Assembly: GCA_900466945.1 (NCBI GenBank)
Contig: UBNV01000001.1
Location: forward strand, 124,001 to 188,000
Direction of reading: 5' to 3'
Length of the DNA: 64,000 bases
From: Hyphomicrobiales bacterium
Lineage (GTDB): Bacteria > Pseudomonadota > Alphaproteobacteria > Rhizobiales > Rhizobiaceae
The position numbers were made by a program, and so were the translations under genes. Shown here one piece after another: positions 31,602 through 41,768 of the stretch (its first letter is position 1; each line of letters opens with the position of its first letter). The notes beneath the pieces are model-generated. The model was given only the letters and a program-made list of their open reading frames with translations, ran no database searches and was not told the origin of the DNA.

Positions 31602-33665
31602 TTAAGCCGCAAGCCCTTTCTTCTTCAGCATAGCCTCCGGGCTCGGCATCTTGCCACGGAAGGCCTTGTAGGCATCTTCCGGATCGACCGATCCACCAGA
31701 GGCATAGATATGGGTCTTGAGCTTCTGCGCCATCTGCGGATCGAAGGGATTGCCGGTTTCCTCGAAGGCAGCGAAGGCGTCGGCATCCAGGACTTCGGAC
31801 CACATGTAGGAGTAGTATCCGGCCGAATAACCGTCACCGGAGAACACATGCTGAAAATGCGGCGTCGCATGGCGCATGACGATCGAGGCCGGCATGCCGA
31901 TCTTCGCCAGCACCTCGGCCTGCACAGCGATCGGGTCCTCGACAGGCCCTTGCGTATGGAAGGCCATATCGACCAGCGCAGACGAGGTGAACTCCACCGT
32001 ATTGAAGCCGGCATTGAAGGTGCGCGCTGCCAGTACCTTGTCGAGCAGGGCCTGCGGCATGGGCTCACCCGTCTGGTAGTGGACCGCGTAGGTCTTCAGG
32101 ATCTCGGGCACGGTCAGCCAGTGCTCGTAAAGCTGCGAGGGCAGTTCGACGAAGTCGCGCGAAACGCCCGTGCCGGATACCGAGGGGTAGGTGACATCAG
32201 ACAGCATGCCATGCGCGGCATGACCAAATTCATGGAAAAGCGTCCGTGCGTCGTCGAGCGACAGCAGCGCCGGCTTGCCCGGCTCCGGCTTTGCGAAATT
32301 GCAGACATTGTAGATGATCGGCAACTCGCCCTTGCGACCGTTCTTCAAGGTGAGCTGGTGCTGCGCCTGGAAACTGCTCATCCAGGCGCCCGAGCGCTTG
32401 GACGGCCTTGCGAAATAGTCGCCAAGGAAGAGAGCAACCAATGCATCGTTTCGGTCACGGATCTCGAAGACCCGCACATCCGGATGATAGCCGACCACGT
32501 TTGTGAGCGGCACCGCACGGATGCCGAAGATGCGGCCGGCAACGTCGAAGCAGGCCTCGATGATCTTCTCGAGCTGCAGATAGGGTTTCAGCTCGGCTTC
32601 CGAGAAGTTGAACTTCTGCGCACGCAGCTTCTCCGCATAGTGACGCCAGTCCCAGGGCGCGACCTCGTGGTTCTTGCCCTCGTCGGCGATCAAGGTGGCG
32701 AGTTCAGCCTCTTCGGCCCGCGCCTGGGAAACGGCCTTTTCCCACACCTGCATCAGCAGACCATTTACGGCCTCGGGTGTCTTCGCCATCGTATTGTCGA
32801 GCTTGTAGGAAGCGAAGTCCTTGTAGCCGAGCAGCTTCGCCTTTTCCGCCCGAAGTGCGAGCGTCTCCTTGACGATCTCCCGATTGTCGGTCTCGCCGCC
32901 ATTGATGCCGCGCGAGGTCCAGGCCTTGAAGGCAATCTCCCGCAGCTCACGGCGTTCGGAGAAGGTGAGGAATGGCTCGATGATTGATCGGGAGAGCGTG
33001 ACCACGTGGCTATGGCCCTTGCCATTGGCGGCAGCGGCTGATGCCATCGCATCGCGCAGGAAGGCCGGAATGCCGGCGAGATCATCATCGCCTGACAGCG
33101 GCAAGATCCAGGAGGATTCGTCAGCAAGCACGTTCTGTCCGAACTTGGCGCCGAGGCTCGCCAAACGCTCATTGATCGTGGCCAGCCGCTCCTGCTCTGC
33201 CTTTGGCAGCTTCGCACCTGCCTTAACGAACCCTTTCCAGTGCCGCTCCAGCACACGCGTCTCCTCGAGCGTCAGCCCGAGCTCGGCCCTCCGGGTCCAG
33301 AGATCGTCGATACGAGCGAAGAGTGCCGCATTCATGCCGATCTTCGAATAGTGGCGGGACATCTTCGGCGCGATTTCGCGCTCCAGCGCCTGAATGCCCG
33401 GATTGGTATGGGCACCGGCACGGTTCCAGAACAGCGCAGACACGCGCGACAGCGCATCACCCGCCAGCTCCAGTGCCACGATGGTGTTGGCAAAGGTCGC
33501 GGACTCCGCATTGCCGGCAATCGCATCGATCTCGGTATCGTGCTCATTCAAGGCTGCCTCGAATGCCGGCGCATAATCGTCGTCACTAACCCTCTCGAAT
33601 TGCGGCAGACCATGCGGACCATTCCAGTCGATGACAGCGGGATTGAACAGGGGCGACTCAGTCAT
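31602..33665 (-). CDS. M3 family zinc metallopeptidase (oligopeptidase A / Dcp-like)
   Basis: A 687-residue cytoplasmic oligopeptidase. The zinc motif is LFHEFGHAAHGML (HExxH), with a downstream helix SRDFVELPSQLYEHWL that carries the third ligand Glu. FNPAVIDWNGPHGLPQFERV at the N-terminus and FSGDGYSAGYYSYMWSEVLD near the C-terminus are typical of the peptidyl-dipeptidase Dcp/OpdA group. It degrades short peptides, including cleaved signal peptides. Single gene, divergent from an orphan conserved gene. Confidence 0.94.
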   Translation of the reverse strand: MTESPLFNPAVIDWNGPHGLPQFERVSDDDYAPAFEAALNEHDTEIDAIAGNAESATFANTIVALELAGDALSRVSALFWNRAGAHTNPGIQALEREIAPKMSRHYSKIGMNAALFARIDDLWTRRAELGLTLEETRVLERHWKGFVKAGAKLPKAEQERLATINERLASLGAKFGQNVLADESSWILPLSGDDDLAGIPAFLRDAMASAAAANGKGHSHVVTLSRSIIEPFLTFSERRELREIAFKAWTSRGINGGETDNREIVKETLALRAEKAKLLGYKDFASYKLDNTMAKTPEAVNGLLMQVWEKAVSQARAEEAELATLIADEGKNHEVAPWDWRHYAEKLRAQKFNFSEAELKPYLQLEKIIEACFDVAGRIFGIRAVPLTNVVGYHPDVRVFEIRDRNDALVALFLGDYFARPSKRSGAWMSSFQAQHQLTLKNGRKGELPIIYNVCNFAKPEPGKPALLSLDDARTLFHEFGHAAHGMLSDVTYPSVSGTGVSRDFVELPSQLYEHWLTVPEILKTYAVHYQTGEPMPQALLDKVLAARTFNAGFNTVEFTSSALVDMAFHTQGPVEDPIAVQAEVLAKIGMPASIVMRHATPHFQHVFSGDGYSAGYYSYMWSEVLDADAFAAFEETGNPFDPQMAQKLKTHIYASGGSVDPEDAYKAFRGKMPSPEAMLKKKGLAA

Positions 33666-33857
33666 TCAAAAACCTCCTTCGGCGCCGCGGTAAGGGCGGC
33701 GGCGCACTGATTTGCCGCATGCTATCCCGGCCGAATGAAGACACGCACGCAAAAATCAGTGAAAAAGAACAGATTTTTTCCTGCCCCTCATTCCCATGTC
33801 ATTGACGTAAATTCGAATAGGCCCATAGATCGATGGATCCTATGAAAGGACAGGTCC

Positions 33858-34292
33858 ATGGCCATGGAAATCTTTCCGATTCAGCCGGTCGGCGTCTCCT
33901 CGCTCCGCGTCAAAGAAAGCAATCCGCAACCAGACGTACGTCTCTCCGACCTCGAGCCGAAGAAGCTCGTAGGCCGCGACACGGACGTCTTCGAAGAGGC
34001 GCTGTCCGTCTTCGCCAGCATGACGCCGCGGCGCATGCGCGAGATCGCAAGCGAGAGCTTCCAGCGCGACGAGATCGACGAAAACACCTATCGCGAATTG
34101 TCGACCGAACTGCCCTTGCAAATGGTCGATCGCAACGGAAACGTCACGGATCTTTCAACGCTGACGGACGATTCCCACTTCGACTACGCCGAATATTACA
34201 GAACCCAGCAATCGCTGGCCGAGATGATCGGTGACATGGACGTGGCGGATTCCTATTCGAAGGTCCTCGACTTCTTCACGCGCAACACCTGA
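33858..34292 (+). CDS. conserved protein of unknown function
   Basis: A 144-residue soluble, acidic protein without signal peptide or membrane segment. MAMEIFPIQPVGVSSLRVKE is an unusual start; the middle FEEALSVFASMTPRRMREIASESF is helical and the end SLAEMIGDMDVADSYSKVLDFFTR amphipathic. I recognise no family. A purine-rich site (AAAGGACAGG) lies just upstream. It is divergent from the M3 peptidase across 192 bp, and the MFS gene follows after 119 bp. Confidence 0.72.
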   Translation: MAMEIFPIQPVGVSSLRVKESNPQPDVRLSDLEPKKLVGRDTDVFEEALSVFASMTPRRMREIASESFQRDEIDENTYRELSTELPLQMVDRNGNVTDLSTLTDDSHFDYAEYYRTQQSLAEMIGDMDVADSYSKVLDFFTRNT

Positions 34293-34411
34293 TCGTCCGA
34301 TCGTCCCGACTTCTCGTGACGCGGGACTCGATCCCGACACGCATTCGCTCTAAGTGCACAGAGGCGCTGGCAGAGGTGCTGCGCCAACCGCAATATACTG
34401 AGCGAGTTTTC

Positions 34412-35602
34412 ATGACCCAAATGCGCATGAGCGAGCGCCGCACCACGTTTCTCGGTGCCTTCCTGACCACGCTCGGCCCCATATCCATGGCGATCTATAC
34501 GCCGGCAATGCCTGAACTCGTGCGCGCCTTCGGCACGACGGACGCCGCAATCAAGCTCAGTCTCTCGATGTTTTTCGCAGGCTTCGCCCTCGCACAGCTG
34601 GTCGCCGGGCCGCTTGCCGATGCGCTCGGACGGAAAAAGGCAACGCTGATCTTTCTGGCGATCTATCTGGCCGGCTCGCTTCTCGCCTTCGTGGCGCCGA
34701 GCGTCGAATTCATCCTAGCTGCACGCCTTGTGCAGGGCATCGGTGCATCCGTCGGCGTCGTCGTCGGACGCGCCATCGTCCGCGACCTCTACACAGGCGC
34801 CGATGCCTCCCGCATTCTCAATACGATCGGCATCTTCCTCGCTGTCGGCCCGGCCATGGGGCCAACGCTCGGCGGTCTGACCCTCGCCGCCTTCGGCTGG
34901 AATGCTGTGTTCCTACTCATGGTCGCCTTCGGCCTGATGGCCATGGCCTTCACGCTCTTTCTGCTCCGGGAAACGATCATTCCGGACTTGGGGCGCCTGA
35001 GGCCCGGCCAGCTATGGCGCAACTATCTCGAAGTCGCCGGCAATGCCCGCTTCATCGCCGCCTCCCTGGTGCTCAGTGGCACGATCGGCGCCCTCTACGC
35101 CCAGTCGACCATGCTCCCCTTTGTCCTGATCAACGAGGTCGGCCTGACACCCACCCAGTTTGGCCTGGGCATGTTGATGCAATCAGGCGCCTATCTGACG
35201 GGATCACTCACGCTGAAAGTCGTCTCTCGCAGGATCTCAGGTCTCACTGCGTCGAGGCTCGGCATCGCACTCTGCGGCACGGGTGCCATCGCAATGGCAT
35301 TGTCTGTCGCCTTCGTGCCCCCATTCTTCCTGTCGGTCATGGGACCGGTGGCGGTCTGCACCTTCGGGCTCGCTTTCTTGAGCCCTCATGTCGTGACGAT
35401 GAGCATGGCCCCCTTTCCGCATATTGCGGGGTCGGCCTCTGCACTGACAGGCTTCCTGCAGATGAGTGCAGGCTTCGCAGGCGGGGTCGCGGCAGCCTCG
35501 ATCGGCGATCCGCTCACCGCCTTCGGCATTATCATTCCCTTCATGGAGCTGAGCGCTGTCGCCGGCTTCTTCTGGCTGCGACACCTCGAACGCCGCGCAT
35601 GA
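34412..35602 (+). CDS. Bcr/CflA family multidrug efflux MFS transporter
   Basis: About 396 residues with 12 hydrophobic helices. The N-terminal loop GPLADALGRKKATLIFLAIY is motif A; RLVQGIGASVGVVVGRAIVRDLY is the Bcr/CflA version of motif B, and FLAVGPAMGPTLGG matches antiporter motif C. The start ATG at 34412 (MTQMRMSERRTTFLGAFL) has a GAGCGAG ribosome site; the frame continues 32 codons upstream without family support. The substrate may be bicyclomycin, sulfonamide or another drug. Confidence 0.9.
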   Translation: MTQMRMSERRTTFLGAFLTTLGPISMAIYTPAMPELVRAFGTTDAAIKLSLSMFFAGFALAQLVAGPLADALGRKKATLIFLAIYLAGSLLAFVAPSVEFILAARLVQGIGASVGVVVGRAIVRDLYTGADASRILNTIGIFLAVGPAMGPTLGGLTLAAFGWNAVFLLMVAFGLMAMAFTLFLLRETIIPDLGRLRPGQLWRNYLEVAGNARFIAASLVLSGTIGALYAQSTMLPFVLINEVGLTPTQFGLGMLMQSGAYLTGSLTLKVVSRRISGLTASRLGIALCGTGAIAMALSVAFVPPFFLSVMGPVAVCTFGLAFLSPHVVTMSMAPFPHIAGSASALTGFLQMSAGFAGGVAAASIGDPLTAFGIIIPFMELSAVAGFFWLRHLERRA

Positions 35603-35606
35603 AAAA

Positions 35607-35632
35607 GCCCGCCGACCTGGAGGACGGCGGGC
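35607..35632 (-). terminator. argG terminator
   Basis: Stem GCCCGCCG (35607-35614) with CGGCGGGC (35625-35632); on the minus strand followed by five T. It lies 22 bp past the argG stop and 4 bp after the convergent MFS stop, so it may also slow transcripts from the left. Confidence 0.85.
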
Positions 35633-35654
35633 AATCTTGCATGACGATGCTGGA

Positions 35655-36878
35655 TTACTTGGCGAGATTGCGCTTGGCGAGCGTGCGCAGGCGCAGCGCG
35701 TTCAGCTTGATGAAGCCGGCTGCATCCTTCTGGTCGTAGGCGCCCTGGTCATCTTCGAAGGTGACCAGCTGGTCGGAATAGAGCGACTTCGACGACTCGC
35801 GGCCGATGACCATGACATTGCCCTTGTAGAGCTTCAGCGTCACTTCGCCTTCGACATGCTCCTGGCTCTTGTCGATGAGAGCCTGCAGCATCTCGCGCTC
35901 CGGTGAGAACCAGAAGCCGTAATAGATCAGCTCTGCGTAACGCGGCATGATCTCGTCCTTCAGGTGGGCTGCACCACGGTCGAGCGTGATCGATTCGATT
36001 GCACGGTGTGCCGAAAGCAGGATCGTTCCACCGGGGGTCTCGTAGACGCCACGCGACTTCATGCCGACGAAGCGGTTCTCGACGAGGTCGAGACGGCCGA
36101 TGCCGTTGTCGCGTCCATAGGTGTTGAGTTCGGCAAGCAGCGTGGCCGGGCTCATGCGAACGCCGTTGATCGAGGCGGCATCACCCTTTTCGAAGCCAAT
36201 CTTGATGATGGTGGCCTTGTCCGGAGCGGCTTCCGGAGAAATCGTGCGCATGTGCACGTATTCCGGGGCCTCGACGGAAGGATCTTCGAGAACCTTGCCC
36301 TCGGACGAGGAGTGCAGGAGGTTGGCGTCAACCGAGAACGGCGCTTCGCCCTTCTTGTCCTTGGCAACCGGAATCTGGTTCTGCTCGGCGAAGGCCAAGA
36401 GATCGGTGCGGCTCTTGAAGGCCCAGTCTCGCCAAGGGGCGATGATCTTGATATCGGGGTTCAGTGCATAGGCCGAAAGTTCGAAGCGAACCTGGTCATT
36501 GCCCTTGCCGGTCGCGCCATGAGCGATGGCGTCGGCGCCGGTCTTCTTGGCGATATCGATCAGGTGCTTGGAGATCAGCGGACGGGCGATCGAGGTGCCG
36601 AGCAGATAGACGCCTTCATAGACGGCATTGGCGCGGAACATTGGGAAGACGAAATCGCGGACGAATTCTTCGCGCACGTCCTCGATGAAGATCTCCTTGA
36701 TGCCGAGCATCTCGGCCTTCTTGCGGGCCGGCTCGAGCTCTTCACCCTGGCCGAGGTCGGCCGTGAAGGTCACGACTTCTGCACCGAGTTCGGTCTGAAG
36801 CCATTTCAGGATGATCGAGGTGTCGAGACCGCCGGAATAGGCGAGGACGACTTTTTTCACGTCTTTGGGGAGTGCCAT
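35655..36878 (-). CDS. argG: argininosuccinate synthase
   Basis: Joins citrulline and aspartate with ATP in arginine synthesis. The ATP P-loop [15 protein letters not shown] lies at residues 12-26, followed by [26 protein letters not shown] and [21 protein letters not shown]-type segments are conserved. The ATG at 36878 gives [17 protein letters not shown] and 407 residues, the family norm; 11 upstream codons are excluded. Monocistronic. Confidence 0.97.
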   Translation of the reverse strand: MALPKDVKKVVLAYSGGLDTSIILKWLQTELGAEVVTFTADLGQGEELEPARKKAEMLGIKEIFIEDVREEFVRDFVFPMFRANAVYEGVYLLGTSIARPLISKHLIDIAKKTGADAIAHGATGKGNDQVRFELSAYALNPDIKIIAPWRDWAFKSRTDLLAFAEQNQIPVAKDKKGEAPFSVDANLLHSSSEGKVLEDPSVEAPEYVHMRTISPEAAPDKATIIKIGFEKGDAASINGVRMSPATLLAELNTYGRDNGIGRLDLVENRFVGMKSRGVYETPGGTILLSAHRAIESITLDRGAAHLKDEIMPRYAELIYYGFWFSPEREMLQALIDKSQEHVEGEVTLKLYKGNVMVIGRESSKSLYSDQLVTFEDDQGAYDQKDAAGFIKLNALRLRTLAKRNLAK

Positions 36879-37116
36879 GTCGATGTTCCGTCTGGAAGGA
36901 GCGAGGCTCAAACCCCGCCTGGATCAAGAATGGCGGCACTTTTAGCGAGATTCCGCCGGTACGCAAGGGCATCGACCGGCCGAGGTGGCGGCCAAGATCG
37001 GTTGGGTCCGATGACCGGGCAAGCCGGGAACCGATTTGCCGTCATGTTGACGAAGCCGAAGACGGGTACCATATCGCCATCTCTGCCAAAGCCATTGACC
37101 TGGAAGGAATTTGCCC

Positions 37117-37980
37117 ATGATGACCCCACATCCAGCACTCGTGAAAGGTCATGTCGCCGTCATCACCGGCGCCGCCTCGGGCATCGGCCTCGCAACTGCC
37201 AAGGCCTTTGCTGTCATGGGTCTCTGCGTCGTCCTGGTTGACCTCGAAGGCGACCAACTGGCCGCGGCAGCCCTGGAAGTTGCAGCACTTTCCGCAAGTG
37301 GTGACACCGATGTCGTTGCGATTGGCACTGACGTCTCGAAGCTGGATGAACTAGAAGCGCTGGAGCGCGCCGTCATCCAGCGGTTTGGACGCGTGCATGT
37401 GCTGATGAACAATGCCGGCATCCAGCCGGGCAGCGCCCACTTCGGGCCGCAGGCGAACTGGGAGAATGTACTCGGCGTCAACCTGATGGCCGTCATCAAT
37501 GGCACCCGCACCTTCGGCCCGGGCATGGTCGCCCACAAGGACGCGGCCCTCATCATCAACACGGGATCAAAGCAGGGCATTACGACGCCCCCGGGTGATC
37601 CGGCCTACAATGTCTCGAAGGCAGGGGTGAAGGCTTTCACCGAAGCGCTTCAGCACGAGCTGCGCAACACGCCGGACTGCAATGTCACGGCTCACCTGCT
37701 GATCCCCGGCTTCGTCTTCACGGGCCTGACGGCGAATGGCCGTACCGAGAAACCGGCGGGCGCATGGACACCAGAGGAAACGGTCGAGTTCATGCTGGAA
37801 AGCCTTGTCAGAGGCGACTTCTACATCCTCTGCCCGGACAATGATGTGAACCGCGCCCTGGATGAAAAACGCATCGCCTGGGCCGCCGGCGACATCATCG
37901 AAAACCGCCCGCCGCTCTCACGATGGCATCCGGATTATGCCGACGCCTTCAAGACCTACCTGTCGATCCCCAGAGGCTGA
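37117..37980 (+). CDS. SDR family oxidoreductase
   Basis: A 287-residue classical SDR. TGAASGIGLATAKAF binds NAD(P); NNAGIQPG, the Ser in INTGSKQG and YNVSKAGVKAF (YxxxK) complete the active site. The C-terminus ENRPPLSRWHPDYADAFKTYL is longer than in simple reductases. Substrate unknown. The ATG at 37117 follows GGAAGGA by about 8 bp; a TTG two codons earlier is less likely. A GC-rich hairpin at 38015-38033 (CACCCGC/GCGGGTG) downstream lacks a T tail. Confidence 0.9.
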   Translation: MMTPHPALVKGHVAVITGAASGIGLATAKAFAVMGLCVVLVDLEGDQLAAAALEVAALSASGDTDVVAIGTDVSKLDELEALERAVIQRFGRVHVLMNNAGIQPGSAHFGPQANWENVLGVNLMAVINGTRTFGPGMVAHKDAALIINTGSKQGITTPPGDPAYNVSKAGVKAFTEALQHELRNTPDCNVTAHLLIPGFVFTGLTANGRTEKPAGAWTPEETVEFMLESLVRGDFYILCPDNDVNRALDEKRIAWAAGDIIENRPPLSRWHPDYADAFKTYLSIPRG

Positions 37981-38054
37981 TTGGCAAGGTCGATGAAGGC
38001 CGTTATGGATTGATCACCCGCAGGTCGCGGGTGCTTCATCATGCGGTGACATCA

Positions 38055-38696
38055 ATGGATTTTATCCCGAGCCTTCCCGTCTTTCTCGCCTTCAGCCTGG
38101 CACTTCTTCTTCTGGCCATCACTCCTGGCCCGGACATGACACTCTGGATCAGCCGCTCGCTCCGCGATGGTCGCGCGATCGGCCTGATGACGCTCGCCGG
38201 AACCAGCTTCGGCATCTCAATCCACACGCTGCTGGTCGCCTTCGGCATTTCGGCGCTCATCGTCGCCTCGCCGACGGCATTCATGCTGCTGAAGACAGGC
38301 GGAGCCGCCTATCTGCTGTGGCTGGCGTTGCAGGCGGTCCGCCACGGCTCGAATTTCGTCATCAAGGCGGATGGTGATGCGGTCGTCTCAAAGAAGGGCG
38401 CCTTCCTGAACGGGCTCTGGGTCAATCTCTTGAACCCAAAGGTCATCATCTTCTTCATGACCTTCCTGCCGCAATTCGTCACCGCGACCGATCCGAACGT
38501 CACTGGCAAGCTGATCTTCCTCGGCATGTGGTCAATCATCCTGTCGCTGCCGATCGGTGTCGGCATCGTCTACGGGGCGGATTTCATGTCGAGCTGGCTG
38601 CAGGCGAACCGCAAGGTTCTGCGCGGCATCGATTACACCTTTGCCGGCGTCTTCTCGATCTTCGCGGTGAAGATCTTCATGACGCAGGCCAAGTAA
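38055..38696 (+). CDS. LysE/RhtB family amino-acid exporter
   Basis: A 213-residue inner-membrane protein with five to six hydrophobic helices. The signature AITPGPDMTLWISRSLRDGR (residues about 18-38) and NPKVIIFFMTFLPQFV are diagnostic of RhtB-type exporters (homoserine, threonine or related). The frame reads 44 codons further upstream into the SDR gene; the ATG at 38055 gives the family N-terminus MDFIPSLPVFLAF. A second LysE member lies at 62395. Confidence 0.92.
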   Translation: MDFIPSLPVFLAFSLALLLLAITPGPDMTLWISRSLRDGRAIGLMTLAGTSFGISIHTLLVAFGISALIVASPTAFMLLKTGGAAYLLWLALQAVRHGSNFVIKADGDAVVSKKGAFLNGLWVNLLNPKVIIFFMTFLPQFVTATDPNVTGKLIFLGMWSIILSLPIGVGIVYGADFMSSWLQANRKVLRGIDYTFAGVFSIFAVKIFMTQAK

Positions 38697-38729
38697 GGTC
38701 GAAGGCGGGACAGCCGTCCCGCCGGAACA

Positions 38730-39968
38730 TCAATCGTCGTCTTCGCCGTGATTGGCGATCATCATCGCCTCAAACGCCAGACGCTCGGTCTTGCGCATGC
38801 GCTCGGATTCCGACTTCAGCTGACCGCAAGCGGCCAGGATATCGCGGCCACGCGGTGTGCGGATCGGCGAGGCAAAGCCGGCCTGGTTGATGAAGTCGGC
38901 GAACTTCTCGATCTGCGCCCAGTCGGAGCACTGGTAGTTGGTACCCGGCCACGGATTGAACGGGATCAGGTTGATCTTCGCCGGCACGCCCTTGAGCAAC
39001 TGGATCAGACCCTTGGCATCCTCAAGGCTGTCGTTGACGTCCTTCAGCATCACATACTCGAAAGTGATGCGCCGGGCATTCGAGAGACCCGGATAGTTAC
39101 GACAGGCTTCGATCAGCTCCTTCAGCGGATACTTCTTGTTGATCGGCACCAGCATGTCGCGGAGTTCATCACGGACGGCGTGCAGCGAGATCGCCAGCAT
39201 CACGCCGATCTCTTCGCCGGTCCGGTAGATCTCAGGCACCACGCCCGAGGTCGACAGCGTCACGCGCCGCTTCGACAGCGAAAGGCCGTCGCCATCGGTG
39301 GCGATCAGCAGCGCCTTCTTCACTTCCTCGAAATTGTAGAGCGGCTCACCCATGCCCATCATCACGATGTTGGTGATCTTGCGATCGCTCGACGGCATCA
39401 TGGTGCCGACAGGGATCTCACGGTCCGGGAAATCACCCAGCCGGTCGCGCGCCAAGAGCAGCTGCGAAAGGATTTCCTCGGCCGTCAGATTGCGCACCAG
39501 CTTCTGCGTGCCGGTATGGCAGAAGGAACAGGTGAGCGTGCAGCCGACCTGGCTCGAGATGCAGAGCGTGCCGCGACCCTCTTCCGGAATATAGACGCTT
39601 TCGACCTCGACCGGACGACCCGCGCCACGCGGCGGGAAGCGCAGCAGCCATTTGCGGGTGCCATCGTTCGACACCTGCTCTTCGACGATCTCGGGACGCG
39701 CGATGGTGAAATGCGTCTTCAGCATTTCCCGCATGTCCTTGGAGACATTCGCCATGTGATCGAAGTCGGAAATGCCGCGCACATAGAGCCAGTTCCAGAT
39801 CTGCGCCACGCGCATCTTGATCTGCTTTTCCGGCACGCCCTTGCCACGCAGGGCCTCACCCAGCTCCTCGCGGTCGAGGCCGAGCAGGCTCGGCTTCTCG
39901 GCGAAAGCGGTGGGGCGAACCGGAGCCGCAGTCTGGCTACGCTCGGGAAGCGTCACTGAAACTGTCAT
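38730..39968 (-). CDS. rlmN: dual-specificity 23S rRNA/tRNA methyltransferase (radical SAM)
   Basis: Methylates C2 of A2503 in 23S rRNA and A37 in some tRNAs. The radical-SAM cluster is Cys143-x3-Cys147-x2-Cys150 in [27 protein letters not shown] is the SAM-binding GEP motif, and a C-terminal Cys in DILAACGQL corresponds to the resolving Cys. At 412 residues it is slightly long because of a 20-residue N-terminal extension usual in rhizobia. Confidence 0.96.
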   Translation of the reverse strand: MTVSVTLPERSQTAAPVRPTAFAEKPSLLGLDREELGEALRGKGVPEKQIKMRVAQIWNWLYVRGISDFDHMANVSKDMREMLKTHFTIARPEIVEEQVSNDGTRKWLLRFPPRGAGRPVEVESVYIPEEGRGTLCISSQVGCTLTCSFCHTGTQKLVRNLTAEEILSQLLLARDRLGDFPDREIPVGTMMPSSDRKITNIVMMGMGEPLYNFEEVKKALLIATDGDGLSLSKRRVTLSTSGVVPEIYRTGEEIGVMLAISLHAVRDELRDMLVPINKKYPLKELIEACRNYPGLSNARRITFEYVMLKDVNDSLEDAKGLIQLLKGVPAKINLIPFNPWPGTNYQCSDWAQIEKFADFINQAGFASPIRTPRGRDILAACGQLKSESERMRKTERLAFEAMMIANHGEDDD

Positions 39969-40153
39969 CGTCTGAACCTCTGGACCATATGGAGAAGCAT
40001 GCTCGGATCGAGCGCGTCCCGGCTGGCAGGTATGAATTCATGGATCATGGCGGACAGGGGATCGAGCCCATGCCCTAATTTGCAGCGGCCAATAGCAGCT
40101 TTTTTGGCTTCCGTCACCCCGACCAGCTGCGCGGCGGCCATGCACAAATGAAA

Positions 40154-40178
40154 GGGGCCGGCAGATGCTGCCGGCCCC
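40154..40178 (-). terminator. terminator after the IalB-like gene
   Basis: Perfect 11-bp stem GGGGCCGGCAG/CTGCCGGCCCC with loop ATG, followed on the minus strand by TTTCATTTG. It lies 27 bp past the stop at 40205. Confidence 0.82.
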
Positions 40179-40204
40179 TCGCACAAAATTCAGGCGTTCT
40201 GGCC

Positions 40205-40708
40205 TTAATTGCAGTTCTGGATTTTCTGCAGAGCAGCCGAGATGCCGGAAAGCGAGTAGCTGTAGCTGGTGGCCGTGCCACGAGCCGATGTGGCCGTGAC
40301 GGTCATCGACGAGCCACCCTTCATCGCAGCGACGAGTGCCGGCTCTTCAGCTGCGTTCTCGACCCAGGCCGAAGTATCCTTGACGAACAAGACGAAATTC
40401 TTGTTGTCGATTTTCACATTGACCTTGGAGTCGCCCTTCATCGGGTAACCCATCATGGCCTGCGGCTCATACGAGATGTTCTGGCCGGGACGCTGCGACA
40501 CGACGAAGAAGATATCTCCGTGATTGACGCTAGCCGGTTCCTTGGCGGTCGGAACGGACAGCACGTAGCAAACGGTGCCGCCATTCGACTTGTAGGAATA
40601 GGCACCCCAGGCCTTGAACTGCTCGATCCGCGTGGGCGATTGCGCGTTGGCGAGCCCGCTGCTCGCCAGGAGGATTGCCAGTGCGGTTACGCTACTTCTT
40701 ACGAACAT
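40205..40708 (-). CDS. invasion-associated locus B (IalB) family protein
   Basis: A 167-residue secreted protein: signal peptide MFVRSSVTALAILLASSG, cleavage after NAQ. The mature part follows the IalB family pattern (WGAYSYKSNGGTVCYVLS, FFVVSQRPGQNISYEPQAMMGYP, VDNKNF-like segment, DTSAWVENAAEEPALVAAMKGG). IalB was named from Bartonella invasion of erythrocytes, but the family is broad in Rhizobiales, where its function is unknown. Start at 40708 is chosen for the signal peptide; 20 upstream codons are excluded. Confidence 0.87.
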   Translation of the reverse strand: MFVRSSVTALAILLASSGLANAQSPTRIEQFKAWGAYSYKSNGGTVCYVLSVPTAKEPASVNHGDIFFVVSQRPGQNISYEPQAMMGYPMKGDSKVNVKIDNKNFVLFVKDTSAWVENAAEEPALVAAMKGGSSMTVTATSARGTATSYSYSLSGISAALQKIQNCN

Positions 40709-40972
40709 GTCTTCCTGCCGGTTGTTTCCATCCATCACCCGACCATGCGGCCGGGCGCTCATCGTCAAAACCTGTGTTCAGTTTGACTTAATTTACCTTA
40801 CCAAACGATGAACGGCGCACGCCTTGTTGTCATATTTGGCGTCAACGATCTGTCTGGCACCCCGAAATCCGGCAAAAAACGGCTTTCGGACCTCGATCCT
40901 GCTGACGATGTAGAAGGAAAGAAAAAGGCAAGAGTTGGGCTGCCTTGGACACCAAGGCGGTCCCGTGACCAT

Positions 40973-41353
40973 TCAAGTCGGCCGGACATCGTCCGCGAGG
41001 GCTTTATCGGCCTCCTCGTAGTGACGATCCTTGATATGCCTGTTGATCAGGGCGATTGCTGTTGTCAGCACCGCGATGTCGTCCGTGAAGCCGACAACCG
41101 CGAGAATGTCAGGCACGACATCAATCGGCAGAACGAAATAACCCAGGGCCGCCAGCAGGATACCCCTGACGCGGAACGGGGTTTCGCGGTCCGTCGCGCA
41201 GTAATAGGCAGCCACCAGATCCCGCGAGAAAGGAATCTGCCGGGCAGCCTTCTTGAAGGTCGGCCAGAAACGGCTGCGTACCTTCGCTTCCTGCTTTTCC
41301 TGCGTCTTCTCGTCGCCCGGAAGCAGGATCTCACCGATCTTCACATCATCCAT
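40973..41353 (-). CDS. YkvA family protein (DUF1232)
   Basis: A 126-residue protein with the DUF1232 core ILLAALGYFVLPIDVVPDILAVVGFTDDIAVL, a short hydrophobic hairpin with conserved Pro and Asp residues. The charged N-terminus and C-terminus flank it. Function is unknown. Start ATG at 41353 (MDDVKIGEILLPG) is preferred to one 11 codons upstream. The gap to the IalB-like gene (40709-40972) carries only an imperfect CCGAAA hairpin near 40859-40890. Confidence 0.9.
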   Translation of the reverse strand: MDDVKIGEILLPGDEKTQEKQEAKVRSRFWPTFKKAARQIPFSRDLVAAYYCATDRETPFRVRGILLAALGYFVLPIDVVPDILAVVGFTDDIAVLTTAIALINRHIKDRHYEEADKALADDVRPT

Positions 41354-41428
41354 AGCCCATCGATCCTTTCGTTCGGACCCGATCAATCATATGTGAATGC
41401 CGGCCCACGAATTCAATTGCCGCGCGTG

Positions 41429-41731
41429 TCAACCGTTTCGGGTCGCGGCCAGATCCATGAGAACGGCGAGCTTGAAGTCCAGTTCCGTCACGCCGCCGGC
41501 AGAATGCGTCGTCAGCGTCACATCTACCTTCTTGTAGACGTTGAACCATTCCGGGTGATGATCGAGCTTTTCAGCCGCAAGCGCGCATTCGGCCATGAAG
41601 CCGAAGGCCTGGCGGAAGTCGCGAAAGACATAGTGCTTTTCGATGGCAGCACCGTCGCGCCCGCCCACCCAGCCATGCATCTCGCCCAGCCGTGCCGCAA
41701 TGGACGCGGCATCCAGTTTTTCGTATTTCAT
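41429..41731 (-). CDS. phhB: 4a-hydroxytetrahydrobiopterin dehydratase
   Basis: Pterin-4a-carbinolamine dehydratase of 100 residues that regenerates quinonoid dihydrobiopterin after aromatic amino-acid hydroxylation. The active-site region [20 protein letters not shown] with the His-His pair and [15 protein letters not shown] are diagnostic. No phenylalanine hydroxylase gene is in the window. Divergent from the phosphatase gene across 37 bp. Confidence 0.95.
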   Translation of the reverse strand: MKYEKLDAASIAARLGEMHGWVGGRDGAAIEKHYVFRDFRQAFGFMAECALAAEKLDHHPEWFNVYKKVDVTLTTHSAGGVTELDFKLAVLMDLAATRNG

Positions 41732-41768
41732 CTGCCATCACTCCTCGTTAGCCTTGGAAGATCAACCA

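Noticed and set aside
38015-38033. Hairpin CACCCGC/GCGGGTG after the SDR gene as a terminator
   Set aside because: No T tract follows and the LysE gene starts 22 bp later, so readthrough may be intended; kept only as a note.
39965-40141. Possible 58-codon gene just upstream of rlmN, overlapping its start by 4 bp
   Set aside because: Starts 12 bp past the terminator stem of the IalB-like gene and has no recognised family; the ATGA overlap is suggestive, but I cannot support it as a gene without conservation data.
40859-40890. Imperfect CCGAAA...TTTCGG hairpin in the IalB-YkvA gap as terminator
   Set aside because: The T run lies in the loop rather than after the stem, unlike a rho-independent terminator.
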